This document shows positions 46,401 to 58,645 of a DNA stretch of 64,000 nt, one piece after another; position 1 is the stretch's first letter, and the number at the start of each line of letters is the position of its first letter. Origin of the DNA: Lithobates sylvaticus (lineage: Eukaryota; Chordata; Amphibia; Anura; Ranidae); NCBI GenBank assembly GCA_028564925.1, contig CM053033.1, forward strand, positions 83,807,468 to 83,871,467. The letters run 5' to 3'. The notes below the pieces were generated by a model that saw nothing but the letters and a program-made list of their open reading frames with translations, was not told the origin of the DNA and searched no databases. A program made the position numbers and the translations under genes.

Positions 46401-49400
46401 CCTGGGCCTTGTTGGCCTAAGTCAGGATACAGCGTTAAGTAGCGATACAGGTGATTTCTTAAACTGAAAACACTTTGCTTTACAGGGCTGAAACCTGTCC
46501 TCTTAGGCAGATTTAATTGCCCTATGGGGCAAATCTGCCAGCCTTGAGTGTGTCAATCTACGCAAAGGATTATCATCAGGCAAGGTATAAAGAAGCAAAT
46601 TTGTATGTAGTCATTTCTCTTTATAGTTTTTAATCTTTTCTTAGAGAGGTTCTGGAAGGGAATGGATGTGCTTGATCATTTCCATTCATTTTCAATGAGA
46701 GTATGATAGTTTTCTCGCTTTTTTCATTTCAATCTTTTTAAAGCACAGAAAATCTATCAAAGTAACATTGTGGGTTTGTTGTACAATTTTAGAGGTTAAT
46801 ATATGTTTATTGTATATAATAAAAATATAAGAACATTTGAGGTCAATCCTCATAGCCAAGGTCACATTTGTACAGTATATAACGTACCAAAAGTAGGTAG
46901 AATACAATACATATTGTGATAAGGTAACAATAAAGGTGTACACTTGAGTTATATGAAAATGTGCACGTGGAAGCCAACAAATCAGAATCCAGGACCCGAG
47001 GTCTGTACATACCAGTATTGTAGATAAGGAAAAGGGGAGATGAAAAAAAGAAAAAAAAGGAGAGGGATAAGAAAGAGTATGTGGTGCAATTTTAGACAGC
47101 TCACAAACCAGCAAAACATAAGGGACCATTGAAGGAAAATGTTTACCTGTATTAGAAAAGTAGCTGCAGAATCTGTCTGTATTCAGAAATACAAATTCTC
47201 TGAAATGACATCGCCAGGTCAAATTGGTGCTCTGCCCATAAACACAAAACTGGACCTGAAACCCTCTGACCTAGGGCATCTAATCTATAACATTCAGTGG
47301 GCAGCAATAAAAGACTGTAATCTTGTATTATTTGCCCTCGTTAAGTCATTAGACTTGATTATCTATAGCTATGAAAGTATTATCTGAAGAGCCAAACAGA
47401 TATTAATCATTGTCTTGCTTGCATACTAACCTTAGCTGTAAGTGGTGGATTTGTAGCTGTTTTTCTCCCTGCTGGCAGTCGAACTATAGTGGCTGGTGCA
47501 CTGGCACATGTGGGTTTATGAGATGGCAATCTGGAAATCACCTTTGCTTTGCTGGGAAAATAATTGTAAATGTCAAATACCATGTTTGTCAAACTTTTTC
47601 ATGAAACAACAGTGACAGCAAAGTAAGATAGGAACCCGTCAGCTATTTATTTTTTTCATATAAAAACCTTGCCTAAGAACAGTATTTTAACCAATCTTAC
47701 GTGGCCGTGGAACAACAACTTTAAGTATGCTGGGTCGGTTCTGTAGTTACACAAGTGCTGGACATTTACTGCTATACTGAGTCCTTCATTAAGCCTTTCA
47801 ATAGGTTTTGGCTGCTCTGTTGACAGCAATTGCTAAGTGAAAAAATTTAAAGTAACTGTCCATTTAAACCAAGGAAGTTTTATCCTGGCATTAAACATGT
47901 TTCTGTTATATGACCTTAAAATATCAGCTAAGACATATACCAACTCTATTCTGTGTCATCTTTTGAATGCAGCAAGAGCATGTATCCCGCATAGATGGAA
48001 AAAGACACAACCACCTTCGGTGGGTATGTGGCTTAAGAAGATGGAAGAACTGAACAGAATAGAGAACTTGGTGTGGACAGGAAGGCAGGAACAAGATAAA
48101 ATATAGGGAGATATGGTCTCTCTGGAACCTTTTTATCAACTCAGAGGAGGGAGAGACTTTCATTGTTGAGGACCTAGAGGGTTGAAGAAAATACACTGAG
48201 GTTTCCGAGACATCGAGACGGGAAGTGATGTATGTAACTGTGGGTGTGGGGAGGGGGAGGAAGAGAGATATTAGCAGGGCTTTTTTTCAGGAGGAACTAG
48301 GGGGAACTCAGTTCCACCACCTCTGGCTCAGGTCTTCTGCTCCTTGCTCACCACTATCACTTGGTAATACTGAAGTCCAGCTTCTGCGTTTTGCAAGTGC
48401 TAGCTTATCTCCCAGTAGCTCCCACAGGTCCGATCTCCTGCGCAGATCCCACTGAGTGCCGGACAGGGACAAGGGAGATGCAGAACGCCAAGTGCCTTGA
48501 GGCGATTCAGTTCGCATTTGCAGCGCTATACAAATCATTAATTCATTCAGAACAGGTGCCCAGGGTTTAGTGCAGTCATGGGCAAGAGATGGTGCGTGGT
48601 AGGCTGCACCCTCTGTGGTCTCCATTTTTTCCCTGGTGACCAGTTGTTGATGCTCCTACTTTATAAATTCAAGGGAACACTGCGCTGCCCAAAACTAAAT
48701 GGAAAGACAGCAGCTAACACAACAACTGGATTCCTTTTTTTTAAACGTAAAGTGAGTATATAAAGTGTAGCGCTATAAATTAACTAAATAATGACTTAAC
48801 TTAAACACATATAGGAGCCACCATATGTGCAAATGACACACTATATAGTGACAGGTGATAACAACTAGTTTTATGACAATATGTGTCAGAAAAAAAAACA
48901 ATAAATGGTGAAAGGTGACTAGTGTAGTAACATTAACATCACTCGTATAAAAAAACAGAAAATAAACACATGGTAGCCTGTCCAAAACAAATTTGAACGT
49001 TAGAGCAATAGGCTGCAAAGAATGTGTCACAAAAATTTAAGTGAAAAAAAGTCAGTTTTAAAAATCATGCCAAAAAAGTCCCAAGTGAGTGGTCTGAAGT
49101 TCCAACACTCTTCAAATGACCGAAGGAGCAAAGTATCTTGCAAATCACCAATGTGACAAGACCACCACCAGTAAAGATGTGAGCTTACCAGATAGCTCGG
49201 ACCCAAAAGAACATACGTTCTATGAGTCAATAGAGCTTAGAGTGTCAGCAGACAGACAAAAAACAATCCCTGCAGATGTGTCCCAAAACTTTTGGAGAAG
49301 GGTCCGTCTCCACTCAGATAAATATAATGCCAGGATTCAACCGATATGTAGGGAAGGATAGAGAAGACCATATAGCGTAATTCCATATGACAAAAAGAAT

Positions 49401-51265
49401 TTATTAAAAAAGTAGTACACTTACATTTAAAAAGTGTTTCAAGCGCTTGTTTAAAACAAAAGGTGGCGATAGTGGAGTCCTCCCGACACGTTTCGTGTCA
49501 ATACACTTCGTCTGGGGTGTCTCTCTACTGCAGCCTTACTCACATTTATAGATGAAATGACCCCTCTAATGAGAATCCAGCCCATAGTGTCACTGTATTG
49601 GATGTAAATGCTCTGCCGGGTTTGGCCAAAATGGCCGACCAGCCTCATTTTCATACAGAGGCCGGTCGGCCATTTTGGCCAAACCCGGAAGTAGCATTTA
49701 CATCCAATACGGTGACACTATGGGCTGGATTCTCATTAGAGGGGTCATTTCATCTATAAAAGTGAGTAAGGCTGCAGTGGAGAGACACCCCAGACGAAGT
49801 GTATTGACACGAAACGCGTCGGGAGGACTCCACTGCAGCCACCTTTGTTTTAAACAAGCGCTTGAAACACTTTTTAAATGTAAGTGTACTACTTTTTTAA
49901 TAAATTATTTTTGTCATATGGAATTACGCTATATGGTCTTCTCTATCCTTCTCTGCATATCGGTTGAATCCTGACATTATATTTATCTGAGTGGAGACGG
50001 ACCTTTCTCCAAAAGTTTTGGGACGCATCTGCAGGGATCGTTTTTTGGTTGATGCTCTAACTCAGGGGTCTCAAACTGGTGGCCCTCCAGCTGTTGCGAA
50101 ACTACAAGTCCCATGAGGCATTGCAAGGCTGACTTACAAGCATGACTCCCACAGGCAGAGGCATGATGGGACTTGTAGTTTCGCAACAGCTGGAGGAGTT
50201 TGAGACCCCTGCTCTAACTGCATAATCTCCCTTGCAAGTGACTGTAGTATAGTATGCTGGGAGGTACTACAGCCGGATAGGTGTTTCAGCTTAATATTGC
50301 AACAAAGGTAAGATATATGACAGATGGTGGAGCTTTTAAGAAGGGGGGAGAAAATGAGGGCAGTGGAGGGAGGGGGTTGTATGCTGAAGTAGAATAGTAA
50401 AGTATCGAACCAGGCAGAACTTAAGCAATGCAGGTTTATTAACAGCTGATAACATATAGGTTTATGTTCAAAGTATTACAAGATACAGGTCTAATTTATA
50501 CAGTTTCTTACAATGCAAGCATATTAGATATAGGTATTCTTATTCCCTAACTAAATTGAAACAATTGTTAATTGTTCTCACCTTGAACCAGAATGGGTCT
50601 TTTCTGCCAATTCATGGGAACCCGTCACCCAATAGGGACCAGCCGATCAGCCAGTGGTCTGGTCCCCTCAGAGTTCTGGGTTCCAGCTCGACCAAGTTCA
50701 TGAGGGAAATTCACCTGAGACCACACTCTGGAACAAGTTAAGAAGTCTTCTCTGACTCGTACGAGGAGACAAGTTTCGGACAGATATTTGCCCATTGGTT
50801 CTGACCTCTATGACTCTTGCAATAGGGCTGCATACACAGAGTTCAGCCTTATGAGCTCCTATCTGACTTGTCTGACAAACAATTGTAGAGCTTGCATTTA
50901 TATACCCTTTTACAAGCCTATCTCAGCCATCTTTCCTACATGTGATTGGTCGCGAAGATCTACGTCAATGTAACCAACCATAAATCTGACATCTGTTCTA
51001 TAACCAGACAAACTTATTACTCCCAGAATTCCTATATGTTCCTTAAAAAGATTTATAACTGCTCTTGTCCAATTAAAAACACCTGTGTAGAGACCGTCTG
51101 GCACCCAGCTGTGTTATCGAACTCTCCTTATCTTTGTAAGATTTAACTAAGTTCAAGAATTACAGATTTACGACTGTGAGAGAATGAACTTTCAATAACC
51201 CCACCAGACGTGTTATATGTGTTATTGTATAATAAAATAATGTGTAAAAGTACTGTATCACTTAC

Positions 51266-51355
<90 letters not shown>

Positions 51356-54300
51356 ACATACGCAAAGCCAATTACCTATTCAATATTGTCTAATTATTAA
51401 CTTACATAGATCTACATAAATATATATACTTTCCTGCAATATGTATTTTAACAGTTTAAGGCCCCTTACACACTGGGGCGGTGAGCCGCGGTGACGGTAA
51501 AGCAGCGCTATATTTAGCGCTGCTTTACCGTCGTTTTCACCGCGGTTTTCGGCCGCTCGCGGTGCGGTTTTACCCCCCGCGAGCGGCCGAAAAAGGGTTA
51601 AACACCCCCCGCAGAGCGCCGCCGTAGCCGCGGTATTGCCGCGGTAACCGCGGTATTGCCGCGGTTTTACCGCGGTCTCCCATTGTAATCAATGGGAAGG
51701 AGCGGTATAGGAGCGGTGAACACACCGCTCCTATCCCGCTCCAAAGATGCTGCTAGCAGGACTTTTTTTGTCATCCTGCTAGCGCACCGCTCCAGTGTGA
51801 AAGCCCGCCGGCTTTCACACTGGAGTTAAAGGGGCCGGATTTTTTCATGCGGTGAACAGGCGCTATTTTTAGCGCCGCACCGCATGAAAAACGCCCCGGT
51901 GTGAAAGGGGCCTTAATGAGAGCTCAAGCAGACCTTTCTTTGACCTTGTCAAACTTAATTTAATGTTCTTTACATAACTTTCCCGTATTCCACCTAATTA
52001 TTTTAACCACCTGTTTTTCTTATCTTTGACGGGGCTTATCTTATCTTATATTATTTATGTCCTGTCAAGTGGTTTCTTTTCTAATTAGCGCTTACTTAAA
52101 AACTAAAACAATGAACTTTCACCCAGTAAACTCTTATAGAAAGTATGAGAAAGAAGCAGAGAGGTCATCTAAAGTTCAACATTTAAAATTAAATCTTTCT
52201 AAATCTATGGAAAACATAGTATACATTATTAAATATTAATAATTGTTGCTTTACTTATTGAATAATAATATTGATAAGACTGCTACTATATAATAATAAC
52301 AATAATAATAATTATATTATCAATAAAATGTATGCAAATCAATATGAATAATTATGAAATACATTGGCTAATATGAGATTCTACAACAATGTAGAGGGAA
52401 GAGCTACTATTTGTTGCCATTTGGCAGGTATGTGAGTGTGGCGGGCATGGTTGAGTTCCTGCACCTATTCTCTGAGAACAAAAGCCCTGGATATTAGTAT
52501 TATTATTATTATTATTATCGGTAGAAGAGATACTGTATTTTTCGTATGTTTTTCTTTATTTTTTTGGGGGGTGGAGATTGATTGGTGAATAACGTGTGTG
52601 TGGGGAGCTTCCAAATGCAGTCTGCATGAGGGAACCCAAATATGGGATTAGAACATGGGAATTAAAGACCCGAGGGGAAGAGTAATGCCGCGTACACACG
52701 TGCGGACTTTTGCCGGCGGACCTAGTCCAGCGGACAATCCCGCGGGACTTTCCAGCTAGGTCCGCTGGACTTTCCGAGGGTGTGGACTTGCCCACACACG
52801 CACGGACTTCTCCAGCGAATAATCCGCCGGCCAAAAGTCCGCGGGACTTTTGAAAATGAACGGACTTGCCCACACACGGAGCAGTCCGTTCATTTCGAAC
52901 GTAACTTCAGGTTACGTAGCTAGCGTAGGCAGTAAATGCCGCCGCGCTAGCTCCGCAAGCTGGCATGGATTTAAAGGGAATCCCCACGCCGAAAAAACGG
53001 CGTGGGGGTTCCCCCAAATCCAAGTCAGACCCTCATCCGAGCACGCAGCCTGGCAGGCCAGGAAAGGGGTGGGGACGAACGAGCGCCCCCCCCTCCTGAG
53101 CCGTACCAGGCCGCGTGCCCTCAACATGGGGGGTGCCCTGGGGAAAGGGGGGCCGTGCGGCCCCTCCACCCCAAAGCACCTTGTCCCCATGTTGATGAGG
53201 ACAAGGGCCTCTTCCCGACAACCCTGGCCGTTGGTTGTCGGGGTCTGCGGGCGGGGGCATATCGGAATCTGGGAGCTCCCTTTAATAAGGGGGCCCCCAG
53301 ATCCCGGCCCCCCACCCTATGTGAATGAGTATGGGGTACGATGTACCCCTACCCATTCACCTAAGGTGTAAAATGTAAAGTACAAAAACACACACACTTT
53401 TGAAAAAATATTTTATTGCACTGCTCCGGGGGTCTTCTTCCGTCTTGGGGGTCTTCTCGCCGGACTCCTCCGCTCTCTTCTGCTCTTTTACCTAGCTCTT
53501 TCACGAGCGGGGGGAGTCCGGCTACCTTCTTCGTCGTCGCCGCCGTCGTCTGGGGGTCTCGATCCGCCTTCGGGGGTCATCCGGGGGTCTCTTCTGTTCT
53601 TGCGGCGGTCGTCGTCTTCCGCGCCGCCGGCGCCTTCTCCTTCTTCTTGTCCTTCTTCTTGTTCTTCTTCTTCCGATGTTGACCCGACGCTCTCTCTGCC
53701 CGGAATGCCTGTGCCGCTCTGCGCTGAGACTTATATAGGGACATGGGGGACAGGGTCACATGCACATGTCACATGGTGACCCCGCCCCCTTGTGTTGTCA
53801 CAGTCCCGGAGGATGCTGGGACTGTGACATCGCAAGGGGGCGGGGTCACCATGTGACATGAACATGTGACCCTGTCCCCCATGTCCCTATATAAGTCTCA
53901 GCGCAGAGCGGCACAGGCATTCCGGGCAGAGACAGCGACGGGTCAACATCGGAAGAAGAAGAACAAGAAGAAGGACAAGAAGAAGGAGAAGGCGCCGGCG
54001 GCGCGGAAGACGACGACCGCCGCAAGAACAGAAGAGACCCCCGGAAGACCCCCGAAGGCGGATCGAGACCCCCAGACGACGGCGGCGACGACGAAGAAGG
54101 TAGCCGGACTCCCCCCGCTCGTGAAAGAGCTAGGTAAAAGAGCAGAAGAGAGCGGAGGAGTCCGGCGAGAAGACCCCCAAGACGGAAGAAGACCCCCGGA
54201 GCAGTGCAATAAAATATTTTTTCAAAAGTGTGTGTGTTTTTGTACTTTACATTTTACACCTTAGGTGAATGGGTAGGGGTACATCGTACCCCATACTCAT

Positions 54301-57234
54301 TCACATAGGGTGGGGGGCCGGGATCTGGGGGCCCCCTTATTAAAGGGGGCTCCCAGATTCCGATAAGCCCCCGCCCGCAGACCCCGACAACCAACGGCCA
54401 GGGTTGTCGGGAAAGAGGCCCTTGTCCTCATCAACATGGGGACAAGGTGCTTTGGGGTGGGGGGGCCGCACGGCCCCCCTTTCCCCAGGGCACCCCCCAT
54501 GTTGAGGGCACGCGGCCTGGTACGGCTCAGGAGGGGGGGCGCTCGTTCGTCCCCACCCCTTTCCTGGCCTGCCAGGCTGCGTGCTCGGATGAGGGTCTGA
54601 CATGGATTTGGGGGGAACCCCACGCCGTTTTTTCGGCGTGGGGAGTCCTTTAAATCCATGCCAGGTCACGGAGCTAGCGCGGCGGCATTTACTGCCTACG
54701 CTAGCTACGTAACCTGAAGTCACGTGCTAAATGAACGGACTTGCCGATGAGCGGCAAGTCCGTTCATTTCAAAAGTCCCGCGGACTTGCCCACTAACGGC
54801 GGGATTGTCCGCTGGACTGCCAAGTCCAGCGGATAATTTTAAAACCAAACTTAAAACTTTGGTCCGCCGGACTTTGGCGCCAAAAAGTCCGCCGGCGCCC
54901 ACACACGAGGGGATTATCCGCTGGACTTCAGTCCAGAGGATAATCCCGCGGGATTGTCCCTTCGTGTGTACGCGGCATTAGAATGACTAAGGAGATAGTT
55001 TGATAATAACATCTGGTTAGAACATGATTGGTTTATGATTATTTTTCTGTGACTAATGTGATATTATGGATTGTTATTTTCTGAAATTAAAAAAAAAATG
55101 TGCACCTCTCTGACCTCCTACCTAGATTTGTAATTGCCATTATTTTTATCCTCTTAAATGCCCAGATTTTGTACCTGCATAAAGTCTTCTTATGTACTGG
55201 GGCATGAAAAGAAGCCAACAAAGCCAATGTCATGCCCTGGAGCACTGTAAGAAAGCTTCTGACTCTGGCTATATGTGATTATAAAAATTGAACTTGGGTT
55301 TGCCCATCAATGCCAAAGCAACACATTTACTTTATATTAGGGATAAACCGATACCAGGTTTTTAGTGTCATGTGACACTTTTTTTTTTTTAGACTAATGA
55401 AAAATTATTACTGTTTCTTTATAATTATAAAGAACAGTTTCTCTGCGGCTTTTAAATCGCGCTACTTCAGCACAAATTCAAAGTCACAGTTTAGTGCGAT
55501 TTGGACATCGGATTTCATTGCGGCTTGCGACTTCATTTAACAGAGGTCAATGCAAGTCCCAATGGAATCGCAAAAGAGGTGTCAGTTTTAGTATCAGAGC
55601 ATTTGTACGAGCACAAGTACTCTTGCAAATGCTTAGTATCAGCACTGATACCGTTATTGGTTTCAGTGCAACTCTACTTTAAAGTGATATTAAAGTCTTT
55701 TTTTTTTTTTTTATTAAAATAGGAAAGATGTTATACTCACATACCTGCTCTGTGCACAGATATTGCACAGAGCAGTCCCTTACCTCCTTTTCAGTTCCCT
55801 GCTGAAGCTCTCACAGCTCCTCTTCTCTGAGTGCCCCCTCAGCAAGCCGTGGACTGAGGGGACACCCATGCATGCGTGCTCCTAAGCCAGGCTGTGTGTG
55901 TCCACAGTCCAAGCTCCCTTCTCACTGGATTTGACTGATAGCAGTAGGAGCCAATGGCTCCTGCAGCTCTCAGAGTGTCTTGTGGTGAAGAGATGGAGTG
56001 CTCTGTTGCAGCCAGGGACAGCACTGGATTGGCAGAGAGGACTCAGGTATGTGTTTAGGGGGTGATGGGGGGCAGTTGCTGAAAAGTTATTTACCTTAGT
56101 GCACAGAAGGTATTAAGGTAAAAAAAACCTTAGTGTTTGGAACCACTTTAAAGCCAGCCCCTGAAGCTGCACATTCTAACCTTCTCTTTTCTCATCACCA
56201 CTCCATTCGAGTGAGAAGCCTTGGGTAACTCCAAGTTGCTCTGGTAGGAGCTTACAGAGAACTAAGAACTCTCTATCTGCATGGCATGGCATGCATGCCT
56301 GAGTAACCAAACACCATTGCTGTCATATAGAAGGAAACAGACTAAGCCCTCCATACCTGGAAGTACAAATGATTTACCTTGCACTGGATATGGCTCCCGG
56401 CTTTGTGTTAGATGAAATTTTACGCTCTTGTCTCTGTGTAGCAATTCTCTTTGCATATGGAGATAATACTCTTGCTGCTGAAGAATTCTTCATGTTGTCT
56501 GCACGATTAACACTCTGTAAAATACAAAGAATAATTGAAGTCTGGACAGAAAAGGCTCCTCACCAGTGGCAGCTGGTGCGCCATACTTTTTGGGGGGATG
56601 AGCGAGCGCCCCCCCCTCCTGAACCATACCAGGCCGCTTGCCCTCAACATGGGGAGGGTGCTTTGGGGTCCCCCAAAGCACCTTGTCCTCATGTTGATGG
56701 GGACAAGATCCTCGTCCCCACAACCCTGGCCCCGTGGTTGTGGGGGTCTGCAGGTTGGGGCTTATTGGAATCTGGAAGCCCCCTTTAACAAGGGGGTCTC
56801 CAGATCCCGCCCCCCCATGTGAATGGGTATGGGGTACCCATTCACCAAAAAAAAAAGTGTCAAAATGTAAAAAGCACAATACACAGTTTTTGACAATTCC
56901 TTTATTTCCTTCATTCCCTTAATCACGCCACCCGATGGACCCAAAAAATTGAAAGAAAAAAAGCTCTGCCTGGATGGGAGGTGTCCTGCTGATAGCTGTC
57001 ACAGCCAAGAGAAAGCAGTTATATAGGCAAGGGCAGGGCCACCGGTGAAGCAATCGAGTGACCCTGCCCCTTCTGACATCATGTGCTGTCAGGGGGGGTG
57101 GGGTCATCCGATTACGTGAGCGGGTGGCACCGCCCTTGCCTATATAACAGCTTATAATAACATAATATAATAATAACATATAAGTGAGTGCAGCGCTAAT
57201 AGTGATATAAAAATAATTGTGATAAAAAAAAAAA

Positions 57235-57309
<75 letters not shown>

Positions 57310-58598
57310 CATAATATAATAAAAAATCAGTTAATAAAGAGAAAATGACTTCCCAAAAAGAATAGCAAAAAAAGAAAACATATTCAAAAAAGAAAAAACT
57401 AAAGCGCAACGTCCTATAGTGATCAATGAAGAAAGTCCGTGCAAAATTAGCCTCCAGTGGATAAAAGATGAATTGCAGGAGAAAAAAAGTTTTTGACACC
57501 AATCTTCCCAAAGCAAATCAAACGTGTGTTCAGGTCAACACCCAGGTGGGAAGTAGCTTGCTTACCACAAAGCCGTGGTCTCGCCCAGCACAGGGAATTA
57601 GCAGTCTCCCCAAAACGTATAGGTATCCGGACCAGCCGATGTTCTGATGTCACTCATAGTTAAAAAAAAAAAACTCCCATGGTGCAGTATATCAATTCAA
57701 ACAATTTAATGTAAAAAGAGAGTTTGCACTTACAGGAGCGAAATATCATACGAACGGTTGTGTCATATAAGCCACGGCGTCTCTACTAGCTTCTCCCTAT
57801 TTCCTAGAGCGTTCATCTCACCACCGTCACGGAAGGATAGCGTGATGACGTCACCGTCGGAAGCTCCACCATAAGCTTTTGGTATTGAACTTTAGGTGCT
57901 GGCTGCTTTCATTTATATATATTTTTTAATATTCACTTTAGTTGTTGAATATCATCTAGTGCAGCTATATAACAGCTGTCAGAGCGAAAAGACAGCAGTC
58001 GGTGGTACACCTCCCATCGAGGCAGAGTATTTTTTGTTTTGTTTTTTCTATTTTTCGGGTCCGTCAGGTGGCGTGATTGATGATGGATGTACATCGTGGG
58101 GCACTTTATTATAAAAAAAAAAAAAAGGGAATTGTCAAAAACTGCATATTGTGGTTTTTACTTTTTGACACTTTTTTTTGGTGAATGGGTAGGGATACAA
58201 TGTACCCCTACCCATTCACATAGGGGGGGGGGGGCGGGATCTGGGTGCCTCCTTATTAAAGGGGGATTCCAAATTCCGATAAGCCCCCCACCCACAGACC
58301 CCACCACCACCGGACAAGTGTTGTGGGGAAGAGGCCCTTGTCCCCATCATAAGAGAGACAAGGTGCTTTGGGGGGAAACCCACTCAATTTTTTTTTTTTT
58401 ACATTTTGGCATAGAGTTCCCCTTAAAATCCATACCAGACATGATTTTGGGGGGGGGGGGGCATGGTGTTTTTTTTATTTTTTATTTTTGCGTGGAGTTC
58501 CCTTTAATATCCATACCAGACCGGGTCTGGTATGGACTTGGGGGAGGGGGGGGGGAGGGCGGGGGGGGGACGGGGGGGGGGGGGGGGGGGGGGGGGGT

Positions 58599-58645
<47 letters not shown>

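Noticed and set aside
46692-47222. A 176-residue minus-strand open frame
   Set aside because: It is rich in Phe, Tyr, Ile and Cys, has no domain or phase-compatible splice sites, and lies in AT-rich sequence. It looks like chance or repeat-derived.
50400-51180. Possible retroelement terminal repeat in AT-rich sequence
   Set aside because: No TG...CA ends, primer-binding site or matching second copy is visible in the window.
53943-54209. Matching 88-residue frames on opposite strands (also 53416-53682)
   Set aside because: They are mirror images produced by the foldback arms, with Phe-rich runs from the antisense of a Lys-rich frame. There is no sign of a conserved protein.
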